From assembly GCF_008245225.1 (NCBI RefSeq), contig NZ_VTAW01000001.1:310001-374000 (forward strand): 64,000 nt of DNA. Reading direction: 5' to 3'. The position numbers and the translations under genes were made by a program. Position 1 is the stretch's first letter. The number at the start of each line of letters is the position of its first letter. Of the stretch, positions 50,644 to 59,970 are shown piece after piece. The stretch comes from Natrialba swarupiae. GTDB lineage: Archaea; Halobacteriota; Halobacteria; Halobacteriales; Natrialbaceae. The notes under the pieces were generated by a model. That model searched no databases, was not told where the DNA came from, and saw only the letters and a program-made list of their open reading frames with translations.

Positions 50644-51054
50644 TCAGACCAGTTCGCGGTAGATTCGGCCGAACGCCTGCCGGCGCAACGTCGCGACCGC
50701 CGCCTCCTCCTCGTTCTGGAAGGTCGCAGCGACGGCCTCCCCCTCGGGTCCCGCGTGCCAGACGACGTTGTCGACGTTCTCGTTGCCGATCTCGGTGACC
50801 TCGCCTTCGTACTCGTCGCGCCACTTCTCGTACGCTTCGCGGGAGCCGACGGCGACCGACAGGAGGCTCGCGAACAGCGCGTCTCGAGCCGTCTCGACGA
50901 CGTCGCCCGTGACGCGGTCGTCGTACTCCGCGCGGTCGAACGACATCGCCTTGGCGACCTCGCGAACGACCGTCTGGGCCGCGGGGCCGACCGATTCGTA
51001 CGCCTCGCGTGCCTCGGCGGACGACTCGAACTCGAAGCTCCCGACCGTGTGCAT
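50644..51054 (-). CDS. DUF5809 family protein
   Basis: A 136-residue soluble helical protein: MHTVGSFEFESSAEAREAYE, then VGPAAQTVVREVAKAM, then VWHAGPEGEAVAATFQNEEE. I recall it as DUF5809, found next to DUF5810 in halobacteria. Function unknown. It follows the DUF5810 gene on the same strand by 48 bases. Confidence 0.82.
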   Translation of the reverse strand: MHTVGSFEFESSAEAREAYESVGPAAQTVVREVAKAMSFDRAEYDDRVTGDVVETARDALFASLLSVAVGSREAYEKWRDEYEGEVTEIGNENVDNVVWHAGPEGEAVAATFQNEEEAAVATLRRQAFGRIYRELV

Positions 51055-51102
51055 ACGCGAACCGTCGGGCGACGGGTAGTTACGCGTTTTCGTTCGATCC
51101 GG

Positions 51103-51555
51103 TTACGCGGACCCGTCCGCGTCGTCGGATGACTGGTCGCGGTCACCCGACTCGCCGGCGTCGCTCCCGCCCCCGCCGTGTTCGTCGGCGTCTCCGCCCA
51201 CCTCCATTCGCCGGGTCAGTTCACGGGCCTCCTCGAGGACGCCCGCCGCCTCCTCCGTCAGCTCGCCGCGTCCTGACCGGCGACTCTGTTCTGCGAGTCC
51301 GGCCTCGAATCCCGGCGGACGACCCGGCTCGGTGTCGTGGCTCGCGCCCTCGAACGCCGGCGTCTCGATCTCCGGGGCGTGTTCGGCGACGATCTCGCCG
51401 AGTTCCGTCGGCGAGCAGTCGCTCCACTCGGGGGCGTGCTCCTCGAGCCACTCGAGGTGGTCCCGACGGCCGAGCGAAGCGGTGACCGCGAGGTGGTTCG
51501 CGAGGTGTTCGGCGTCGGCCTGTTCGACGTCACAGACCGGACAGGCGTATCCCAT
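51103..51555 (-). CDS. DUF5810 zinc-finger protein
   Basis: A 150-residue protein. The N-terminus MGYACPVCDVEQADAEHLAN (CPVC plus later His in HLANH) forms a C2H2-like finger, followed by DHLEWLEEHAPEWSDCSP. The tail is acidic and low-complexity. It matches DUF5810 as I remember it; probably a nucleic-acid or protein-binding partner of the DUF5809 protein. The ATG at 51555 is chosen because the finger starts there. Confidence 0.82.
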   Translation of the reverse strand: MGYACPVCDVEQADAEHLANHLAVTASLGRRDHLEWLEEHAPEWSDCSPTELGEIVAEHAPEIETPAFEGASHDTEPGRPPGFEAGLAEQSRRSGRGELTEEAAGVLEEARELTRRMEVGGDADEHGGGGSDAGESGDRDQSSDDADGSA

Positions 51556-51772
51556 ACGGAACCCGTGACCGCGGACGGGTAAAACGTCCACGCACCACGG
51601 GACGAGAGGTCGGATCCCTGCCCCCGAACCTGGTGTTAAATATAGTACATTTCCCCATCCAGAGCGAGGCCGAACCGTCCACACGACCCCGTCAGTCGCC
51701 TGCTTATTTTATATCTAGTGAATATCCCGTGAGAACGAACATCATGATTTATTGAATTATATAACACCAATA

Positions 51773-51778
51773 CTTATG
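51773..51778 (+). promoter_or_regulatory. TATA-like box of the secreted nuclease gene
   Basis: CTTATG is centred 28 bases before the ATG at 51803. The 60 bases upstream are unusually AT-rich for this chromosome, with ATTATATAAC at 51757-51766. Confidence 0.5.
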
Positions 51779-51802
51779 TGATGGGAAAGAACAGGGGACA
51801 TC

Positions 51803-54800
51803 ATGGGCACGCACGACACGATCGGTGATAACCGACTCGGGCGACGTTCGTTCGTCTCGTTGCTCGGGGCGACGGCAGGAGCGTTCGCGCTGTCGGGATC
51901 GACGGGCGCGACGGCCGGTGAATCGACCGCGAGCGACGGCCTCGAGGCGCTGTCGTTTTACTCGACGGCGTCGCAGGTGAGCGCCGACTACGGGCCGCTG
52001 GCGGACGACGACCACGTCGTCGCGTGGGCCTCCGAGGAGGCGTCCGTAATGATCGCTGACGAAGAGGGAACCGACGAGGACGACGTCGTCTTCTACGAGG
52101 ACGAGCGCATTCCGCTGATCAGCCAGGACGGCAACGTGATTGGGATCGGCAGCGCCGGCTTCCTGAGCGACGAACGCGGCGGCTTCCACTTCGGCAACGA
52201 GCAGTTCGTCCTCAACGCCTGGGACGAGCTGATGGGACCCAACAGCACGGTCCTGTGGGACGAGAGCCACCAGCAGTACTGGGACCTCGAGAGCCACGGG
52301 ACGTTTCGCCGCTACGCGGAAGACCACGGCTACGACCTCCAGGCACTCGAGGAGTTCGACGCCGACGGGACCGTCCTCGAGTTCTACTCGACGGCGAGTC
52401 AGATCTCAGCCGACGGTGACGCGCTCACCGAAGACGACCTCGCGGGCGACGACGACCGCTCGGTGCTGGCGTGGGCCGAGGCGACGGCGACGAACGTCGA
52501 CGGAACCGACGAGGGCGCGTACATCTACGGCGACGACGAGCGAATCCCGCTGATCACGCGGGACGGCAACGTCGTCGGCTTCGGCGCGCCGTTCGCCGAG
52601 GACGAGAGCGACCGGGACGATAACAGGGAGTTCGTTCTCAACGTCTGGGACGACGTGGTCGACGGCGAGACGGTCTACTGGGACGAGAGTCACGGCCAGT
52701 ACTACGACGCTTCGCAGTTCGAAGGCCTCGTCTCGGACGCCGAGGCGGCAGGCTACACCGTCGAACCGACCGACGATCTGCTCGCGGTTCTCGGTGGGGG
52801 TTCGGACGATGACGAGACCGGCGACGCCGACGACTCGAGCAGTGACGGCGACGCCGATGACTCGAGCGACGGTGACGGAGTCACGGACGCCGACGCAGTG
52901 GTCATCACCACCCCCGCGGAGGCGTTCACGGACGCGGAACTCACGGCGCTCGCGGCGTTCGTCGACGATGGCGGGGCCGTTTTCCTCCACGACCAGTCGG
53001 ACTTCGGCGGCCACGACGAGACCGACAACCTAAACGAGATCGCCGACGCGCTCGAGTTGGGCTTTCGGTTCAACGCGGACCAGGTCGAAGACGACGCGAC
53101 TGGCTGGGCTGAGTTCGTGTTCACGACGACCGACTTCGCCGAGGAGTACCTCGAGGGAGACGTCTCGGTCGGACTCGACGACGCGGACGGGCTCGTCGTC
53201 ACCACGCCCGAGTGGGAGTTCTGGGACGACGAACTCGAGGCGCTCGAGTCGTTCGTCGACGACGGGGGGAGCGTCTTCCTGTTCGACCAGTCGGATTTCG
53301 GCGGGAACGACCAAACGGAGAATTTGAACGAGATCGCCGACCATCTGGATCTCGCCTTCCGGTTCAACGGCGGCCAGGTCGAAGACGAGGTCTACAACGC
53401 CGGACCGGAGTACGAGCCGCTGTCGACGGAGTTCTCGCCGGCGTTCGACTACTTCGCCGACAGAGACGGCGTCGCCATCGAGTTCGAGCGCGGCGAGGAG
53501 TACTACGGACGGGTCGTCCGCGTCTTCGACGGCGACACGTTCGAAGTCGAGTTCGACACCGAGTACGGCTACCGCGACGTCGTCCGTCACATTGGGATGG
53601 ACACCGCCGAGACGCCGCCCGCCGAGAACGAACCCGAAGAGTGGTTCGGCATCCCCGACGACGCGGACGAACACCTCTACGAGTGGGGCGAAAACGCCAC
53701 CGAGTTCTCGCTCGAACTCATGGCACCCGAGGACGCAGAGGCCGGCGACACCGACATCGAAGGACGTCACGTCAAGATGACGTTCGACGAGAACGAGCCG
53801 CTTCGGGGCAACTACGGTCGATTGCTCACTCATATGTACTACGATCCCGACGAGTTTGCGGCCGACTTCGCGACCGACTCGTTCTCGCGAAACTACAACC
53901 GCGAGACGATCGAGGAAGGCTACGCCCGCGTCTACTCCTCCGGTTTCTCGAACCACGACGAGTGGTCTGCTCTCGAGGAAGACGCCCTCGCCGAGGGACG
54001 TGGCATCTGGTCGGCGGCGGACTTCGACGCGCTCGAGGCGATCCGCAACGACCCAGTCGAGGAGCTGTTCGTTCCGTCGGCACGGAGCATCCGGAGCGCC
54101 GACGGTTGGGGCGGGAGCCCGCTCTCGGACGACCGGGTGGCGGTTTCCGCCTCCTCGAGCGCCGACCAGGAACTCGAAGACGGTGGCGTCGCCTACGACG
54201 ACGAGATTCCGCTGGTCGGCGTCGACGAGGACGAACGCGTCGCACTCGTCGGGGGGTTGATGATCCACGAAGAGTACGAAGAAGGCGAAGAGTTCGACGT
54301 CGACACGAGCGGTTACGGCAACTTCCCGTTCCTCTCGAATCTCCTCGATCACCTCTCGGAGACCGACGGCGACGTCCTCGTCGCTGGCGGACAGGGACAG
54401 TTCAACGCCGATGGCTCGCTCTCGCTCGAGCGCTGTCAGTACTACCTCCGCTATCTCGAGGGAGTGGGCCTTCGCCTCCGCCAGATCAACGACCTGCCGG
54501 AGACGCTCCCGGCCGAAGCGGAGACGCCACGGGCCGTCCTGGTTACGGCACCGGCTCGAGAGCTCGAGTTCGACGAGATCCTCGCGCTTCGGGAGTTCCG
54601 AAACGACGGCGGCGCCGTCGTCATGCTCGGCAGTGCCGAGGCGTCGGCCGATCACACGGAGAACCTGAACGATCTCGCGGACGCGCTGAACACGGACCTC
54701 CGATTCAACGCGGACGCGGTCGTCGACGAGGAACACAACCTCGCGGACGACCCGACCGTACTCGAGACGACGGCCTTCGACGAGGCGTTCCCGCTGTTCG

Positions 54801-55123
54801 ATGCCTACGATCCATCGCCACACGAAGAGGACGAAGACGAGGACGAAGCGCCCGGAAACAGCGGCGACGCGCCGGGCCATCAGGGCGACTGTCCGGGCAA
54901 CAGCGGCGACGCCCCCGCCGCCGGTGACGGCTGTCCCGGAAACAGCGGCAAGGCACCTCGAGGGAGCGGTCCCGGCGACGGCGGACCACCGGGACACGCC
55001 GGAAACGGTGGCGGGCCACCAGGGCACGCCGGTAACGGCGGCGGGCCACCGGAACACGCCGGAAACGGCGGTGGCGGACCGCCCGGACACGCTGGTAACG
55101 GCGGCGGACCGCCTGGCAACTAG
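51803..55123 (+). CDS. large Tat-secreted protein: DUF4350-like repeats, nuclease domain, GPPGH tail
   Basis: A 1106-residue protein. Twin-arginine signal (Arg14-Arg15, then a hydrophobic run to about 38). Two related modules follow (about 48-190 and 192-330: FYSTASQxSAD, ERIPLISxDGNV, WDESHxQY), then two GATase-like DUF4350 modules (about 360-435 and 460-535: ITTPAEAFTDAELTALAAFV, DDGGAVFLHDQSDFGGHDET). A staphylococcal-nuclease domain spans about 563-735 (YYGRVVRVFDGDTFEVEFD, then RHIGMDTAETPP and GNYGRLL). A third DUF4350-like region (740-1000) and a Gly/Pro/His-rich repeat tail (1010-1106) end it. Predicted to cut nucleic acid outside the cell, perhaps while bound to a surface by the other domains. 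Catalytic Arg/Glu residues appear partly retained. Confidence 0.78.
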   Translation: MGTHDTIGDNRLGRRSFVSLLGATAGAFALSGSTGATAGESTASDGLEALSFYSTASQVSADYGPLADDDHVVAWASEEASVMIADEEGTDEDDVVFYEDERIPLISQDGNVIGIGSAGFLSDERGGFHFGNEQFVLNAWDELMGPNSTVLWDESHQQYWDLESHGTFRRYAEDHGYDLQALEEFDADGTVLEFYSTASQISADGDALTEDDLAGDDDRSVLAWAEATATNVDGTDEGAYIYGDDERIPLITRDGNVVGFGAPFAEDESDRDDNREFVLNVWDDVVDGETVYWDESHGQYYDASQFEGLVSDAEAAGYTVEPTDDLLAVLGGGSDDDETGDADDSSSDGDADDSSDGDGVTDADAVVITTPAEAFTDAELTALAAFVDDGGAVFLHDQSDFGGHDETDNLNEIADALELGFRFNADQVEDDATGWAEFVFTTTDFAEEYLEGDVSVGLDDADGLVVTTPEWEFWDDELEALESFVDDGGSVFLFDQSDFGGNDQTENLNEIADHLDLAFRFNGGQVEDEVYNAGPEYEPLSTEFSPAFDYFADRDGVAIEFERGEEYYGRVVRVFDGDTFEVEFDTEYGYRDVVRHIGMDTAETPPAENEPEEWFGIPDDADEHLYEWGENATEFSLELMAPEDAEAGDTDIEGRHVKMTFDENEPLRGNYGRLLTHMYYDPDEFAADFATDSFSRNYNRETIEEGYARVYSSGFSNHDEWSALEEDALAEGRGIWSAADFDALEAIRNDPVEELFVPSARSIRSADGWGGSPLSDDRVAVSASSSADQELEDGGVAYDDEIPLVGVDEDERVALVGGLMIHEEYEEGEEFDVDTSGYGNFPFLSNLLDHLSETDGDVLVAGGQGQFNADGSLSLERCQYYLRYLEGVGLRLRQINDLPETLPAEAETPRAVLVTAPARELEFDEILALREFRNDGGAVVMLGSAEASADHTENLNDLADALNTDLRFNADAVVDEEHNLADDPTVLETTAFDEAFPLFDAYDPSPHEEDEDEDEAPGNSGDAPGHQGDCPGNSGDAPAAGDGCPGNSGKAPRGSGPGDGGPPGHAGNGGGPPGHAGNGGGPPEHAGNGGGGPPGHAGNGGGPPGN
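54850..55121 (+). repeat. Gly/Pro/His coding repeats in the nuclease tail
   Basis: The DNA encodes first PGNSGDAP-type units (three copies, about 54850-54955), then five GGPPGHAGNG-type units of 30-33 bases (about 54979-55121). The units are near-identical at the DNA level and so could expand or contract. The peptide looks like a collagen-like or elastin-like extension. Confidence 0.8.
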
Positions 55124-55206
55124 CGGTCGGCTGACAGCCAATCGGATCGGGGCCACTCTCACAGTTCAGGCCGGCGATACAACCGACGGGGACCCGTCAC
55201 GCCCGT

Positions 55207-56388
55207 ATGGACGAGACGGACACCGGGACGATCGCGTACGGCGACGAAATTGCCGGCGCGGAGACGTTCGCGGAGCAGTCGCGTCGGCGAGCCGAGACCG
55301 AACGCGACGCCGTCGAGTGGGCCATCGAAGAACTCGAGTCGCAGGTATCCACACAGGGTGTCGACCTCGAGCCGTTGCTCGAGTACGCGCGCCGGAGCCG
55401 CGAGAGTCTCCCGGATCGTCACCGACGATCCTACGAGGCGATGGCCGACGCGTTCGACGTCGATTCCGACACCTACGAGGTGTACGTCTTCGCGTTCTCG
55501 GAACTCTGTGAGGAGCTGGCCGAGGGAACGGGGCGATCGGAGAAGAACCCGAAGGGATGTACGAACGCGCTGGTCTCGAGTCCGAAAGCCGATCTCGAGG
55601 TCGTCGACGGGCCGCTCGTGTGCAAGAATCGGGACGTTGCAGGACGTGGCGTCCGGCCCAAGTCGATCGTCGAACAGCCGCCGATCGACCGCTACCACGG
55701 CTTCCTGACGGTCGACACCTGCGGAACGATCTCGATTTTCAAGGGCGTCAACGACCGGGGACTCGTGGCCGCGAACACCTACATCGACAGCGAGCGCGAC
55801 GACATCGACCCCGAACACCAGCTCCGGAACGGAACCGCCATCCGGATCGTCCTCGAGGAGTGTGCCACCGTCGCCGAGGCGCGGACGGCACTCGAGTCGT
55901 ACCCGACGCGTCGGCTGATGGGCCAGACGCTGTTTCTCGCCGACGACACCGACGCCCTCCTGCTCGAGATCGATCCCGTCGCCGAGCGGATCGCGGTCGA
56001 CGACGAGTCCGTCGTGACGCGGACGAACCACTTCGTCCACTCACGCTCGACGGAAACCGAGAGTTCGACGACCCGGCGGGAGCGAGCGCTCGAGTTGCTC
56101 GAAGAGAAGGGGCGACTCGACCGGGACGATCTGTGGGAGATCGCACAGGATCACGAGAATGGACCGGGCGACGACTCGATCTGTCGCCATCCGGAACCGG
56201 AGACGGACGAACCACACGCGTTCGGCCAGCTGACGACCGCGAGCACGGCGATCTTCGAGGGCGGATCGCCGACGATCGGGGTCGCGATGGGCACCCCCTG
56301 TGAAACCGAGCGGGCGCGGTGTTCGTTCGGCGAGGAGATTCCGGCCGACCTGCGGACGGGGGCGCGGTGGCTCGAGCGGATGCACTGA
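55207..56388 (+). CDS. C45-type autoproteolytic hydrolase or acyltransferase
   Basis: A 393-residue Ntn-hydrolase of the acyl-coenzyme A:6-aminopenicillanic-acid acyltransferase (C45) type. The nucleophile is Cys118 in NPKGCTNALV, which would become the N-terminus after self-cleavage between Gly117 and Cys118. Later conserved parts are CKNRDVAGR, GLVAANTYID and TRTNHFVHS. The reaction in archaea is unknown; amide hydrolysis of acyl-peptides or polyamine conjugates is plausible. It starts 83 bases after the nuclease gene on the same strand. Confidence 0.85.
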   Translation: MDETDTGTIAYGDEIAGAETFAEQSRRRAETERDAVEWAIEELESQVSTQGVDLEPLLEYARRSRESLPDRHRRSYEAMADAFDVDSDTYEVYVFAFSELCEELAEGTGRSEKNPKGCTNALVSSPKADLEVVDGPLVCKNRDVAGRGVRPKSIVEQPPIDRYHGFLTVDTCGTISIFKGVNDRGLVAANTYIDSERDDIDPEHQLRNGTAIRIVLEECATVAEARTALESYPTRRLMGQTLFLADDTDALLLEIDPVAERIAVDDESVVTRTNHFVHSRSTETESSTTRRERALELLEEKGRLDRDDLWEIAQDHENGPGDDSICRHPEPETDEPHAFGQLTTASTAIFEGGSPTIGVAMGTPCETERARCSFGEEIPADLRTGARWLERMH

Positions 56389-56411
56389 TTCGACCGACCG
56401 AAGTCCGACCG

Positions 56412-57548
56412 TCAGACGCGAACGCGGTGTCGGCCGAGGTCGGCCTCGAGTCGCGTCGCAGCCTCGAGACGGAGCCGCTTCGCGTGCCGTTTCGAGAGTC
56501 GCGCGTCGGGCAACCGATCGGCCAGCGGATCGTACGCCGACGGCGAGAACCCGAACCGCCGCAGATAGCTTCGGACGCGCTCCGACTCGAGCCCCTCGTG
56601 GATCGCCGTGTCGGTGATCTCCTCGACGGTGTCGAAGACGGGCAGTGGAACCTCGTCGTCGATACCCCCCGTGGGTTCGGTATCGGCGGCTGGAACGGAC
56701 GAATCAGCCTCGAGAACGGAACTGACCGAGTCAGCCTCGAGGACGGTGGTTCCGCGCTCGTCCGCTCGCGTGACGACCGATCGGACCTCCTCGGCGAGAC
56801 GGAGCACCTGACTCGGGAGGGCTGCATCGGGTGAGCGCCACTCCACAGTCGGCATCGCCTTCCGGAGCCGAACCGGCGTCCACACCGCGTCGTAGGGCGC
56901 GAACTCGTCGTCGACCGTTTCGGGGTCGACGCCGCGGTCGATCGCACGCTCGCGGAACCGCTCGTAGGCGTCCTCGAGTTGTTGGTCCCACTCCGCGACG
57001 CTGTCGACGTACGACCAGAGCTGCCCCTGATCGGGACAGGGGCCGTAACACGACCGGCGGTAGAGATACGGGCGGGCACACTCGAGGAGGTGCTCGCCGC
57101 GGTAGTGCGAGGCACTGTTGACGAGCGCGAACGCGGGATCGATCGCCGTCACGGCGTTGAGTTGATCCGCGACGTTCGACTGCTCGAAGTGGACGTGGGT
57201 CCCGGCACAGACGCGAGCGTCGTCGAACGTCGGTCCCACGATCTGACGCTGGAGTTCGGTTCCTCGCTTCTCCCGATAGGGGATCTCCGACGGCGTCGCG
57301 TACAGCGGCGTCGAAAGTGGCACGAGACGTTTCTCCTGGTCGTATGCGGCGTCGACGACCGTTCGAATCCGTTCCGTGAACTCCTCGCGGAGTTCGGCCA
57401 TCGATCCGCACGGACTCGTTTTGATCTCGATCATCGGCTCGACGAACTCGGGATCGATCCACTCGGCGACGTCGAGCAGTGTGTCGGGCGAGCACAGGTC
57501 GCCCTCGTCGTCGACGACCCAATACTCGACCTCGAGGCTAGTGTTCAT
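56412..57548 (-). CDS. glutamate-cysteine ligase (GCS2)-like protein
   Basis: A 378-residue enzyme of the carboxylate-amine ligase GCS2 family. It starts MNTSLEVEYWVVDDEGDLCS, has EMIEIKTSP-like substrate contacts (VEPMIEIKTSPCG) and the metal-binding GTHVHFEQS. Haloarchaea use gamma-glutamylcysteine as their main thiol, made by GshA of this family, but the family also has members with other roles, and this copy has a long acidic insertion near residues 280-315. I therefore leave the symbol open. Confidence 0.78.
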   Translation of the reverse strand: MNTSLEVEYWVVDDEGDLCSPDTLLDVAEWIDPEFVEPMIEIKTSPCGSMAELREEFTERIRTVVDAAYDQEKRLVPLSTPLYATPSEIPYREKRGTELQRQIVGPTFDDARVCAGTHVHFEQSNVADQLNAVTAIDPAFALVNSASHYRGEHLLECARPYLYRRSCYGPCPDQGQLWSYVDSVAEWDQQLEDAYERFRERAIDRGVDPETVDDEFAPYDAVWTPVRLRKAMPTVEWRSPDAALPSQVLRLAEEVRSVVTRADERGTTVLEADSVSSVLEADSSVPAADTEPTGGIDDEVPLPVFDTVEEITDTAIHEGLESERVRSYLRRFGFSPSAYDPLADRLPDARLSKRHAKRLRLEAATRLEADLGRHRVRV

Positions 57549-57974
57549 GGATATCTCTGTTGGATGACGGTCGGACGACGACCCCGGAGAACCGCCGGGG
57601 CGTAAACGGACACGATCGAGATGCGAGTTCACGTCGTGTCGAGAACTCGTCCCGTCGTCCGATCTCCCTCTCCTGTGGTAGCTCGTGGTAGGAAACACCA
57701 GCGTGAATCCATTGAGCCTGCGTACGAAGGGAATGCGAGAACGTGACGAACGACCCTCGAGACGGCCGAGATCCGATTCGGCCGACGAGACGTTCCGGAG
57801 TCACTCGAGCGGGCTCCCGACGCCATTCGAGCGGAGTTCGTCGGAGACGACCACGGCCGCGGCTCCCGTCCACGGAGGGGTGAGTCGGTTTGCCGACTAC
57901 TGACGCGAGTGTTACGTGGTTGATTCGAGGTCCCTGCTAGATTGATACGTCTGGGAGGATATGATATACCACGT
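57549..57974. other. 426-bp divergent intergenic region
   Basis: Holds the promoters of the ligase gene (left) and the three-gene oxidoreductase operon (right). A GGGAGGA tract at 57953-57959 and GATATGATATACC (57958-57970) precede the rightward ATG. A plus-strand open frame at 57685-57903 has poor codon use and no visible family, so I do not call it a gene. Confidence 0.45.
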
Positions 57975-58595
57975 ATGAGCGACGAAACGAGTGCGGACGA
58001 AACCGAAGCGGACTCGCCATCAGTGATCGTCGTCGGCGGCGGGCCGGCCGGACTGAGTGCCGCGCTGTTTACCGCGAAAAACGGCCTCGAGACGACGGTC
58101 TTCGACGCCGACGGGACGTGGATGCACAAGGCCCACCTCTTCAACTACCTGGGGATCGGCTCGGTCGGCGGCAGCGAGTTCATGTCGACGGCGCGCCAGC
58201 AGGTCGACGACTTCGGCGCCGAGCGCCGGCAGGACGAGGAGGTAACCGACATAGAGCGAGCCGATGAAGGCTTCGTTGTCGAGACCGACGACGGAACGTA
58301 CGATGCGGCGTACGTCGTGTTGGCGACCGGCGCGAACCGCGACCTGGCCGAAGAGCTTGGGTGTGCGTTCGCGGACGACGTGGTCGACGTCGGCGTCGAG
58401 ATGGAGACGAGCGTCGAGGACGTCTACGCGACGGGTGCGATGGTTCGCACAGAGGAGTGGCAGGCCGCCATCTCCGTCGGCGACGGCGCTGCCGCGGCAC
58501 TCAACATCCTCTCGAAGGTACGCGGCGAGCACTTCCACGACTTCGACGTCCCGGCAGACGCCGAACGCGTCTTCGGCGACGTCGTTGCGGAGTAA
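57975..58595 (+). CDS. thioredoxin reductase-like FAD protein, short form
   Basis: A 206-residue flavoprotein that binds FAD through VIVVGGGPAGLSAALFTAKN and the late C-terminal motif DVYATGAM. It lacks the NADPH-binding domain and the CxxC redox pair of true thioredoxin reductases, so it must use another partner or act as a flavin oxidase. The ATG at 57975 is chosen; the operon continues with a VOC protein 5 bases on. Confidence 0.8.
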   Translation: MSDETSADETEADSPSVIVVGGGPAGLSAALFTAKNGLETTVFDADGTWMHKAHLFNYLGIGSVGGSEFMSTARQQVDDFGAERRQDEEVTDIERADEGFVVETDDGTYDAAYVVLATGANRDLAEELGCAFADDVVDVGVEMETSVEDVYATGAMVRTEEWQAAISVGDGAAAALNILSKVRGEHFHDFDVPADAERVFGDVVAE

Positions 58596-58600
58596 CCACG

Positions 58601-59224
58601 ATGTCCGAGGAATCTACCAACCCAGTCACGCCAGAACCGCCCGACAGCCCCTTCCAGACGACGGGTACTGACCACATCACCATCTGGGGGAGCAACGAGG
58701 AAGACACCGTCGCGTTCTACCGCGACCTCCTCGGAATGCCCCTCGTGTTGCGCCAGCCGAACCTCGACGACCCATCCCAGACCCATCTCTTCTTCGACAC
58801 CGGCGACGGGCGCATCCTGACGTTCTTCGTCAGCGACGACCGCCCCTCCAATCGCCGCGGCCAGCGCGGCGGCGTCGGCGCCGTCCACCACCTCTGTTTC
58901 AGCGTCGACCCCGAGGAGTACGAAGACGTCATGGAGTCACTCGAGCAAGCGGGTCACCGCTACAACGTCTTCGATCGGGGGATCTTCCACTCGATCTACA
59001 CGAACGACAACAACGGGCTCGTGATCGAACTCAGCACCGATAAGTACGAGATTCCCGACGACCGCCGCGGCGAGGTGCTCGCGACGGCACAGGAACTCCG
59101 CGAGGCCGACGGAGCCGACTACGCCAAAGACGAGCACCTCCGCGGGGCGATCGAAGAACTCGGCCTCGAGGTGATCGAACACGACCTCCCCGACGCCAGC
59201 GCCGGCGTCGGTGGTGTCGAATGA
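58601..59224 (+). CDS. VOC-family ring-cleavage dioxygenase-like protein
   Basis: A 207-residue vicinal oxygen chelate protein. Metal ligands: His in TDHITIWG (first module), His in GAVHHLCFS (second), Glu in GLVIELSTDK. The repeated beta-alpha-beta modules and the length fit glyoxalase/extradiol-dioxygenase types such as MhqO. It could open hydroquinone rings. It overlaps the next gene by 4 bases. Confidence 0.85.
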   Translation: MSEESTNPVTPEPPDSPFQTTGTDHITIWGSNEEDTVAFYRDLLGMPLVLRQPNLDDPSQTHLFFDTGDGRILTFFVSDDRPSNRRGQRGGVGAVHHLCFSVDPEEYEDVMESLEQAGHRYNVFDRGIFHSIYTNDNNGLVIELSTDKYEIPDDRRGEVLATAQELREADGADYAKDEHLRGAIEELGLEVIEHDLPDASAGVGGVE

Positions 59225-59940
59225 GCGCGGACGAGGGGCCACACCAGGACCAGCCGCTCCTGTCGGCCGGCACGCCCCTCGAGGAGGCCGAGGCGGCGGT
59301 CGTGCTCGTCCACGGCCGCGGCGCGACCGCAGAGAGCATCCTCGGGATGGGAACCGAGATTCACCGCGAGGGCGTCGCGTTGCTCGCGCCACAGGCAGCG
59401 GGTCGCCAGTGGTACCCGAACTCGTTTCTCCAGCCCGTCGAGACGAACGAACCCGGACGAACCTCGGGGCTGCAGGCGATCGCCAGCGCGCTCGAGGACG
59501 CAGACGAGGCCGGAATTCCGGCCGAGCGCGCGATGGTCATCGGCTTCTCGCAGGGCGGCTGTCTCGGAAGCGAGTTCGTCGCACGAAACCCGCGTCGCTA
59601 CGGCGGCTTCGCCGCGCTCAGCGGCGGGCTCATCGGCGAATCGATCGATCCCGACGACTATCTCGAGACCGACGGCGTCTCCGCGAGCGAGACGAACGAA
59701 GGCTCGTCGGAGCAAAGCGCCGACGGCGACCTCGAGGGGACCCCCGTGTTTCTGGGCTGTAGCGACGTCGACCCACACATTCCCCTCGAGCGCGTCCACG
59801 AGACGAAACGCGTCCTCGAGTCTCTGGGCGCCGACGTCACCGAGCGCATCTACGAGGGGATGGGCCACGGCGTCAACGAGGACGAACTCGAGTTCGTGTC
59901 GGGGATGGTCGACGACCTGCTCACGGACGAAGACGATTAA
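59221..59940 (+). CDS. alpha/beta hydrolase of the carboxylesterase/phospholipase type
   Basis: A 239-residue esterase. Oxyanion start VLVHGRGATAESIL, nucleophile Ser in GFSQGGCLGS, Asp in CSDVDPHIPLERV, and His in GMGHGVNEDE form the triad. It resembles MhqD (YodD) esterases. In Bacillus, mhqO and mhqD are in one operon that detoxifies quinones; the same pairing here, plus a flavoprotein, suggests a related role. Asp/Ser-rich insertion at about residues 150-175. Confidence 0.87.
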   Translation: MSADEGPHQDQPLLSAGTPLEEAEAAVVLVHGRGATAESILGMGTEIHREGVALLAPQAAGRQWYPNSFLQPVETNEPGRTSGLQAIASALEDADEAGIPAERAMVIGFSQGGCLGSEFVARNPRRYGGFAALSGGLIGESIDPDDYLETDGVSASETNEGSSEQSADGDLEGTPVFLGCSDVDPHIPLERVHETKRVLESLGADVTERIYEGMGHGVNEDELEFVSGMVDDLLTDEDD

Positions 59941-59970
59941 CTGTCACGCGTCGAGACCGAACCCCATCTT

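Noticed and set aside
57685-57903. 72-residue plus-strand gene in the 426-bp gap
   Set aside because: Ser/Arg/Thr-rich, not acidic like its neighbours, and no recognisable start signal or family.
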